Translations under genes and position numbers: made by a program | The notes under the pieces: model-generated | What the model was told of the DNA's origin: nothing | What the model saw: the letters and a program-made list of their open reading frames with translations, nothing else | Database searches by the model: none | NCBI GenBank assembly: GCA_014523695.1 | Contig: JAATVS010000558.1 | Coordinates: 1 to 10,076 of the forward strand | Direction: 5' to 3' | DNA length: 10,076 nt | Source: Nitrososphaerales archaeon TH5895 | Lineage (GTDB): Archaea; Thermoproteota; Nitrososphaeria; Nitrososphaerales; Nitrososphaeraceae | In this document: positions 5,648 to 10,076 of the stretch, piece after piece | Position numbering within the stretch: position 1 is the first letter of the stretch | Layout: the number at the start of each line of letters is the position of its first letter

Positions 5648-6148
5648 ATGACATTAAAAACACTTGAGAAGACGAAGAGTGACCTGAATATAGGGATTTC
5701 GCAGCAGAATAGAGAAGGTGTGGTAAAGATCCTAAACACTTTACTAGCAGACGAATATATCCTGTATACTAAGACTAGAAATTATCACTGGAATGTGACA
5801 GGATCTCACTTTAATGATAGACACAAGTTTTTCCAAGGTCAGTATGAAAAACTTGACGAAATAATTGATGAAATAGCAGAACGTACAAGGACAGTCGGAG
5901 GAATGTCAATAGCTACATTGACCGAATTCGTCAAAGAGTCTAGACTCAAAGAGAGTCCCGGAGAGTATCCAGGTGACCTTAAGATGATTTCTAAATTATT
6001 AAGCGATCACGAGCAAGTTATTCGCAATCTACGTTCAGATCTCGAAATATGTGATACAAAGTATCATGATATTGGTACAAACGATTTTCTAACCGGATTA
6101 ATGGAAATTCATGAGAAGATGGCCTGGATGTTAAGGGCACATCTTTAA
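5648..6148 (+). CDS. dps: Dps-family ferritin-like DNA-protection protein
   Basis: Dps proteins assemble into 12-subunit cages in the cytosol, oxidise Fe(II), usually with hydrogen peroxide, store the iron, and in some species coat DNA. This 166-aa protein has the normal family length. The signature NYHWNVTG-x-HF holds H47, followed by H59 twelve residues later, then D74 and E78 in DEIAERTR, matching the inter-subunit ferroxidase site. The position of the remaining acidic ligand, four residues after H59, is Gln (Q63), which is unusual. A C-terminal helix carries EIHEKMAWMLRAHL, as in other Dps proteins. The N-terminal tail has several lysines (K4, K8, K10), as expected for DNA contact. It is the only convincing plus-strand gene here, divergent from the winged-helix regulator 251 bp away, with its own promoter. 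Confidence 0.95.
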   Translation: MTLKTLEKTKSDLNIGISQQNREGVVKILNTLLADEYILYTKTRNYHWNVTGSHFNDRHKFFQGQYEKLDEIIDEIAERTRTVGGMSIATLTEFVKESRLKESPGEYPGDLKMISKLLSDHEQVIRNLRSDLEICDTKYHDIGTNDFLTGLMEIHEKMAWMLRAHL

Positions 6149-6301
6149 AGCTTCCATCAACAGACAAAATGCAATAATATGACCAATTTCATTGAAAATA
6201 AATTTGTGATTCAATTCAAAATCTATTCAATTGATATATGATGCATCGTGACTGACCTTTTCAGTAATACTGTATTCCAGATGAAATGCAGCGACTAATA
6301 A
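6149..6301. other. spacer downstream of dps
   Basis: No gene is visible. A TATA-like TTGATATATG at 6231-6240 could start a plus-strand transcript near 6262 that would run into the structured stretch that follows. No T-run terminator directly follows dps. Confidence 0.35.
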
Positions 6302-6409
6302 AACCGTAGGTACTGGCAGACCAGTTGTAGTATATTTCGGCGGTTAGGCATTCTCCTCATGCACTCTCCCCTATTCGTTATGGTAGGCTTCCTGCGATAA
6401 TATAGGGGA
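6302..6409. ncRNA. possible structured RNA or bidirectional terminator region
   Basis: Two folds lie side by side in a stretch that is GC-richer than its surroundings. Fold 1: AACCG (6302-6306) with CGGTT (6341-6345) encloses a tight hairpin, ACTGG (6312-6316) with CCAGT (6321-6325), loop CAGA. Fold 2: TCCCCTAT (6367-6374) with ATAGGGGA (6402-6409), a small internal loop, then TTATGGTAGG (6378-6387) with CCTGCGATAA (6391-6400), one mismatch and one G-T pair, loop CTT. A U-rich tract follows on the plus strand (6411-6430). It lies between the convergent dps gene and the possible 6506 ORF, so it may end either transcript or be a small RNA. I match it to no known RNA family. Confidence 0.35.
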
Positions 6410-6505
6410 TCTTGATTATTATTTGTGTATTTCAACATGATAACCGGAAACCTTTATTATACTCTCATCAGATTTGCAAATTCCTTTTAGCAATTGTGAA
6501 TTCTG

Positions 6506-6697
6506 CTACTTTACATTATGACGGGTACAGTTGTTACATAACAAAGGAAGTAACCCAGTTTTTCGACGTATCACATCTGTGAATCTCTCAGGTTCTGTTC
6601 CATCAGTGACTGATATTTCTACTGGGTAGCAAGAAGATACTGGATCAAAAGTTCGGTCTTTTCCTTGTTCGCGCATTAGTAAAAGATTTCTTAGCAA
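6506..6697 (-). CDS. possible small protein, 63 aa, low confidence
   Basis: I do not recognise this one. The 63-aa frame needs a TTG start at 6697; the first ATG (6676) would give 56 aa. The frame itself stays open six codons further upstream, to a TAA at 6718-6716. In its favour, third codon positions are A/T-rich as in neighbouring genes, the sequence is balanced and hydrophilic in the middle, and a CTATAC element at 6725-6730 is about 30 bases before the TTG. It carries three Cys, one alone (SSCYP) and a CNNC pair near the C-terminus, which could bind metal in a dimer. Against it are the short length, the start codon and isolation in a 900-bp gene-poor stretch. It may also be a gene remnant. 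Confidence 0.35.
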   Translation of the reverse strand: MLRNLLLMREQGKDRTFDPVSSCYPVEISVTDGTEPERFTDVIRRKTGLLPLLCNNCTRHNVK

Positions 6698-7048
6698 CCG
6701 ATCTACCTTTGGAAATTATGTTTGGTATAGGGTTTGCAATCCTTTAAAAACGATTTATCTCCTGTAATTCATCAATAGACAGTAACATTACTTACTCTTG
6801 ACATAATTTTAATAAATTTTTTGAAACCTAAGCATGAATTTTTGATTTACTGATAATTAATTTCATAGAGAATCTGGAATCTTATAAGAGAATAAAATAA
6901 GAATTTTATGGCACAGATTCTTACAACTCAATCGGAATAGCTCTTACGAAGTAATTTAGACCGATATGATGATCTTAATTGATAGTTAGTATTGACTGTC
7001 TAAAAATGCAGCTCTTTTGAACTCTACTTCTTGGGTTATTGCCGAAAC
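6698..7048. other. spacer of about 350 bp with a nested inverted repeat
   Basis: No gene of useful length is visible. GAATCTG (6870-6876) and CAGATTC (6914-6920) are perfect complements, enclosing a second pair TCTTAT (6880-6885) and ATAAGA (6897-6902). A ten-codon plus-strand frame (ATG 6908) lies inside, 21 bases after a TTATAA. The inner pair is AT-rich and could be chance. Confidence 0.35.
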
Positions 7049-7414
7049 CTATCTTGAAATAGATTTGTCCGGAAGATAAATTTTCAGAATCTGATCTATT
7101 TCTTCATCAGTAACGTCCGAATTCCTGTTAGATCCATATAAGCTGTACAGGAAATCAAACGCTTCCTCCTCCGTGCAGGATACTAACCTATTTTCTGGAT
7201 CCTGTGGTAGCCTTACCTGCTCCAGAGTTTTTTTGGTTTGCAACTCTCCTTTCTCGCTAGCCCGGGACGAGGAAGATAAAATAGTCCAGTAAAGCATCAA
7301 AAAGGTATGTTCACTACTTCGTTTCTTATAGAGTACTATGCCTTCCATAGACGTATGGTAAGGATATCGATCACCCACCGCAGCAAGTCGTATTGGATCC
7401 ACCAGATCCACCAT
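7049..7414 (-). CDS. hypothetical acidic protein, 121 aa, start uncertain
   Basis: I recognise no family. Residues 1-50 are mixed alpha/beta with a hydrophobic stretch (TFLMLYWTIL), residues 50-75 are charged and Ser-rich, and the C-terminal third is acidic and helical (CTEEEAFDFLYSLYG, then DVTDEEIDQILKIYL). It has no signal peptide, no convincing membrane helix, and only one Cys. ATG 7414 is the first usable start in the uninterrupted frame, but no TATA-like box lies at a suitable distance before it. The same frame stays open 47 codons further upstream with protein-like composition before meeting TAG at 7558-7556, and a good promoter and ATG lie at 7600. The true N-terminus may therefore be longer, and the gene may be damaged. 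Confidence 0.6.
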   Translation of the reverse strand: MVDLVDPIRLAAVGDRYPYHTSMEGIVLYKKRSSEHTFLMLYWTILSSSSRASEKGELQTKKTLEQVRLPQDPENRLVSCTEEEAFDFLYSLYGSNRNSDVTDEEIDQILKIYLPDKSISR

Positions 7415-7600
7415 ATCATATTTGATACTTTCATTTGATGCGTCGTGTCTGCTATGTACGACATTTTTTAAATCATGTGTGCCATTAACATTTTCAGTAA
7501 TATAGGCTGAAGTGGAATAAACAGTATCCTCCTCTGTCGTATCGTTAGATGATATCTAGCTCACCAACTACATTTTGGTAGAAAACTTGTTAATAGTCAT
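7415..7600 (-). other. amber-interrupted upstream extension of the 7049-7414 gene
   Basis: In the frame of the downstream gene, ATG 7600 opens MTINKFSTKM, then TAG, LVS, a second TAG (7558-7556), and then 47 uninterrupted codons rich in Asn, Ser, Thr, Asp and Glu leading into ATG 7414. An AT-rich TATA-like stretch at 7610-7628 fits a start at ATG 7600. This could be the decayed 5' end of a longer gene, or an untranslated leader that is open by chance. Confidence 0.4.
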
Positions 7601-7711
7601 GAATGCGCATATTTATTGATTAAATTATCGTTAGTCATTGAGTTGGGTCATGCAAATCATGTAATCCCTAACAAATCATGCGATGTTTGGTTAGAAAAAT
7701 TTATTCATATT

Positions 7712-7783
7712 ATGCATCATCATCATGCATCATCATCATGCATCATCATCATGCATCATCATCATGCATCATCATCATGCATG
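7712..7783. repeat. 13-bp tandem repeat ATGCATCATCATC, five copies plus a partial
   Basis: ATGCAT begins at 7712, 7725, 7738, 7751, 7764 and 7777, giving five identical 13-base units and a partial sixth. The period is not a multiple of three and the array lies in the 338-bp spacer between the MFS transporter's 3' end and the promoter region at 7600, so it is most likely noncoding. Plus-strand frames across it read as His-, Ser- and Ile-rich peptides only because the unit has no stop codons in those frames. The rest of this spacer (7601-7711 and 7784-7938) shows no gene that I can support. Confidence 0.95.
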
Positions 7784-7938
7784 TGTCATTCTTCGTGATG
7801 GGGTTTAGAGACGTGATTACACCTTCTTTAAATGGATTATTTTTGACCGAACCTAACAAGAAATGTCTAATGTGCATTCCCGTGCATTCCGATCTCAGCT
7901 TTTTTTTATCGACCTCCATAGCTTTACCGCATATAGGA

Positions 7939-9204
7939 TCAGTCTTCTAATGTCAAGATTGGAAGAACCAATGCAAGGAAAATCGCTCCTCCCACAATCC
8001 AAGCAGTCGAATATCCAAATTGATTAATTATTGAAACAAAAAGAATAGGTATCCAAAAGGCACCAAATAACGAAATACCATTAACATAACTTACAGAAAG
8101 CGTCTGGTAAGTAGGAAGAGATTGCGTGTCAACTTGCTTAGCCTTTACGTAGACTATTACAAATCCCCACGATAGAAAGAAGCCCGCCACAACAACGGAG
8201 ATACCAATGAGGTAAATTTGAGATTGTAGTACTCCAATCATCATTACACTAACTGCTGATATAATTCCAGATATTGCCAGCAGTTTTCTTGCATTTCCTA
8301 GTTTGTCGTATGCCTTTCCAACTAGCGGGGAGGATATTAGGGCCACAACCAGATTGAGACTTCCAATAAGACCTGCTAGTGCTGGATCTATCTTAATATG
8401 GTCTGCGAGATAGAATACGATAAAAGACCAGATCAGGCCTGAGCCTACTTGAAATCCAAGTAATACTAAACCGAGTTTAATGAGTGACTTATTAAACAGT
8501 ACGTTTTGCACTTGGTCAAACTTGATCTTAAAATTAACTCTCTCTCCAACATCAATATCGCTACCGTTATTTTGGGTCTCCTTCATTTGTTCATCGTCCA
8601 TGTCAAATGTTGTTTCCATCTGTTGTTTCTGGCGAAGTTTAGGCCCTTTCGGTAACCACATTTGTAGAATTATTACGGTAATGAGTCCAGCTATTGCACT
8701 CAGAACTATGCTTGTTCTCCATCCAAATATCTCCGCTACTAACACCCATATGAAAAGGCCAATGATTCCACCTATAGCATGGGCTGAATTGAGTAGACCC
8801 ATGCCCAAACCTTCAGATTGCCTCCCAACATATTCCGAAATTAGGATAACACTTGGGCCAAAGAAAAATGCCATGCCTACTCCTACAATAAACCTTAGTA
8901 CTGCAATAGAAAACAAATCTATGGAGAATGCAGAGAAAAAGACTGCGGTAGAAGCGATTGCAATACCAAGAATGGCAATTTTTCTTGGAGAATATTTGGA
9001 GGCTAGAATTCCCGCGAGAACCTGAAAGAGACCAACACCGATAAAAAAACTTGCAGTTATAAGGCCTAATACGGAAATGTCTTTGTCGAAATCAACAGCT
9101 ATAAAAAAGAAAATAGAGGGAATATTAAACCAATTTACAGTATAGAATATTCTTGCGAGCATTAACGAAATCACTGCCTTCTTAAGAAGAATGGAATTTA
9201 ACAT
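7939..9204 (-). CDS. MFS transporter, 12 predicted membrane helices
   Basis: This is a 421-aa polytopic membrane protein of the major facilitator superfamily, moving small solutes by ion coupling or facilitated exchange. Six helices fall in residues 10-185, then a charged cytoplasmic loop (about 186-235, rich in Gln, Asp, Glu and Lys), then six more to the C-terminus, the standard 6+6 layout and length. The loop-2/3 motif A is degenerate (AGILASKYSPRK, 65-76), and its second-half counterpart is GKAYDKLGNARK (296-307). RFIVGVGMAFFFGPS in helix 4 resembles motif B. The ligand cannot be told from sequence; drug, sugar, organic acid or nitrate-type substrates are all possible. ATG 9204 is the first codon of the frame with a leader of about 26 bases from the predicted transcript start. 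It stands alone, with no substrate-specific enzyme beside it. Confidence 0.93.
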   Translation of the reverse strand: MLNSILLKKAVISLMLARIFYTVNWFNIPSIFFFIAVDFDKDISVLGLITASFFIGVGLFQVLAGILASKYSPRKIAILGIAIASTAVFFSAFSIDLFSIAVLRFIVGVGMAFFFGPSVILISEYVGRQSEGLGMGLLNSAHAIGGIIGLFIWVLVAEIFGWRTSIVLSAIAGLITVIILQMWLPKGPKLRQKQQMETTFDMDDEQMKETQNNGSDIDVGERVNFKIKFDQVQNVLFNKSLIKLGLVLLGFQVGSGLIWSFIVFYLADHIKIDPALAGLIGSLNLVVALISSPLVGKAYDKLGNARKLLAISGIISAVSVMMIGVLQSQIYLIGISVVVAGFFLSWGFVIVYVKAKQVDTQSLPTYQTLSVSYVNGISLFGAFWIPILFVSIINQFGYSTAWIVGGAIFLALVLPILTLED

Positions 9205-9206
9205 TA

Positions 9207-9216
9207 AGATCGATCT
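9207..9216. promoter_or_regulatory. 10-bp perfect palindrome in the MFS gene leader
   Basis: AGATCGATCT is fully self-complementary and sits two bases before the transporter ATG, inside the predicted short leader, just downstream of the expected transcript start near 9230. Such a position would suit a repressor site, though a 10-bp palindrome also arises by chance. Confidence 0.3.
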
Positions 9217-9250
9217 GTTTGGTCCCTCAAATGCAATCTGATTCTTGCTC

Positions 9251-9260
9251 TTAATATATA
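9251..9260 (-). promoter_or_regulatory. TATA-like box of the MFS transporter
   Basis: The minus strand reads TATATATTAA, predicting a start near 9230 and a leader of about 26 bases. A GAGGG stretch at 9228-9224 lies about 20 bases before the ATG, too far for a usual Shine-Dalgarno site. Confidence 0.45.
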
Positions 9261-9654
9261 CTCATATTGTTTATAGCTTATCCTACTAAAGATGACTCTA
9301 TGCTTGCTGGAAATTATTTTGCTCTATATTTTCTTGTCTTACAATTTCAGTAGGGAGAGCTGAATGATTGCACGGACTTAATAATAATAGATATTTTCAT
9401 CACCGGCGCTACTGACAACGATACCAATCTCTAAGTTCTAACGATGGGAGGACCCAACATACAACGTTTGAGTTGTCACCAAATCTTACAATCGGTCATC
9501 TATTACTGCATGATCCTAAATATCATCTGAATCTTTGACGTTAACTGATGGAAAACGGCTTTCTATGCAACATCAAATCAATGTCGTTGATCTTGGTGAA
9601 CAAACCTGCGAATGTCCTAATCAATTCCAAGCAATAATTCATTTGTAGAAATGC
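9261..9654. other. spacer of about 400 bp, no gene seen
   Basis: Frames on both strands are short; the longest start-bearing plus-strand frame I followed (ATG near 9444) is about 20 codons. ACAAC and GTTGT near 9461-9476 can pair around a 6-base loop, but the stem is only 5 bp. I see no tRNA, repeat array or clear terminator. Confidence 0.45.
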
Positions 9655-10076
9655 TTAACTTGAAACGTATTCGACACATAAAAACATATTCGGTAATTCT
9701 GGAATCCTCGTAATGGCCGTCTTTACTTTTCCATCTATATTTAATAGGTCTAACTCTATTCGTTCTCCATCCTTTTTTGTTAGATTGCCACCTTGTCTGT
9801 TACTTTTATTGTTAACCTTTCTAGACCCCATTAAGTACGGTAATAATCGCTCCAGATAAAATATACAACCCTTAGATACATCTGTACTAGAGCTTTCAGA
9901 TATTGGCCTAAAAAATTTGTAATGATAATCACATCTATACTTGCCAACAATGAGTATCCCATTTGTATTTACCAAAGCAGCAAATATCACGTTCCTACTT
10001 GCAGATAAAGCCGCTTCACAAACTTTACGTAAATCATTTCTGCTATTATTCCCATAGTTGTTGTTACATTCTAGCA
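9655..10076 (-). CDS. thaumarchaeal-type conserved protein, 5' end cut by the window
   Basis: The visible C-terminal 139 or so residues begin off the right edge. The frame stays open from 10074 down to TAA at 9657-9655, so the GTG at 9990 is internal, not the start. The upstream residues read LRKVCEAALSASRN and join smoothly into VIFAALVNTNGILIVGKYR, followed by a helix with FYLERLLPYLMGSRK and a final strand pair ending MFLCVEYVSS. This order (helix, sensor-like strand with NTNG, long helix, closing strands) resembles a family found in Nitrososphaera-type genomes that I recall as DUF6659. It is likely a small cytosolic protein with a roadblock- or sensor-like fold. I cannot confirm the family without a search, and its function is unknown. 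Confidence 0.75.
   Translation of the reverse strand, partial: LECNNNYGNNSRNDLRKVCEAALSASRNVIFAALVNTNGILIVGKYRCDYHYKFFRPISESSSTDVSKGCIFYLERLLPYLMGSRKVNNKSNRQGGNLTKKDGERIELDLLNIDGKVKTAITRIPELPNMFLCVEYVSS

Noticed and set aside
7556..7600. Amber codons read as pyrrolysine
   Set aside because: I know of no pyrrolysine machinery in Nitrososphaeria, and no PylS/PylT-like gene is in the window; decay or a later start is simpler.
7616..7950. Plus-strand His/Ser-rich frames over the 13-bp array
   Set aside because: The unit is open in several frames by composition. One frame needs a TTG start, neither has a convincing promoter, and the other runs into the antisense end of the MFS gene.
8480..9025. 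Plus-strand 181-codon frame inside the MFS gene
   Set aside because: Antisense shadow of a clear membrane protein; no promoter and no recognisable domain.

Overview
This window looks like chromosomal DNA from an ammonia-oxidising archaeon of the Nitrososphaeria (Thaumarchaeota), most like the soil Nitrososphaera/Nitrosocosmicus group. The assignment is inference. It rests on low GC content, TATA-like boxes roughly 20-30 bases before most starts (leaderless or nearly leaderless genes), a short archaeal-type ThiC, a small winged-helix regulator and a stand-alone receiver of the kinds these genomes carry in many copies, and a protein at the right edge resembling a thaumarchaeal family. There is no rRNA, tRNA, insertion sequence or CRISPR array.

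Layout from left to right. 1-322: no supportable gene. 323-883 (-): unrecognised protein of about 186 aa. 884-1412: spacer. 1413-2750 (-): thiC, the clearest metabolic gene. 3122-3613 (-): a secreted protein made almost entirely of polyalanine and Lys/Arg/His/Asp repeats. 3948-4178 (-): small zinc-ribbon protein. 4461-4924 (-): a CheY-like receiver split by a one-base frameshift. 5106-5396 (-): winged-helix regulator. 5648-6148 (+): Dps-family iron-storage and DNA-protection protein, the only convincing plus-strand gene. 6149-7048: mostly noncoding, with a possible structured RNA (6302-6409) and a possible 63-aa ORF. 7049-7414 (-): unrecognised acidic protein whose frame runs upstream into two amber stops. 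7712-7783: a 13-bp tandem repeat. 7939-9204 (-): 12-helix MFS transporter. 9655-10076 (-): 5'-truncated protein of a probable thaumarchaeal-only family.

The genes look like separate single-gene units rather than an operon. Most have their own TATA-like element and spacers are long, commonly 200-500 bp. ThiC supplies the thiamin pyrimidine, Dps handles iron and oxidative stress, and the receiver and winged-helix proteins are local regulators. No sequence evidence links them into one pathway. The most unusual item is the KKRHHDDDD-repeat secreted protein. Next are the split receiver, the amber-interrupted frame at 7415-7600, and the structured island between dps and the 6506 ORF. I see no clear multi-gene novel system.
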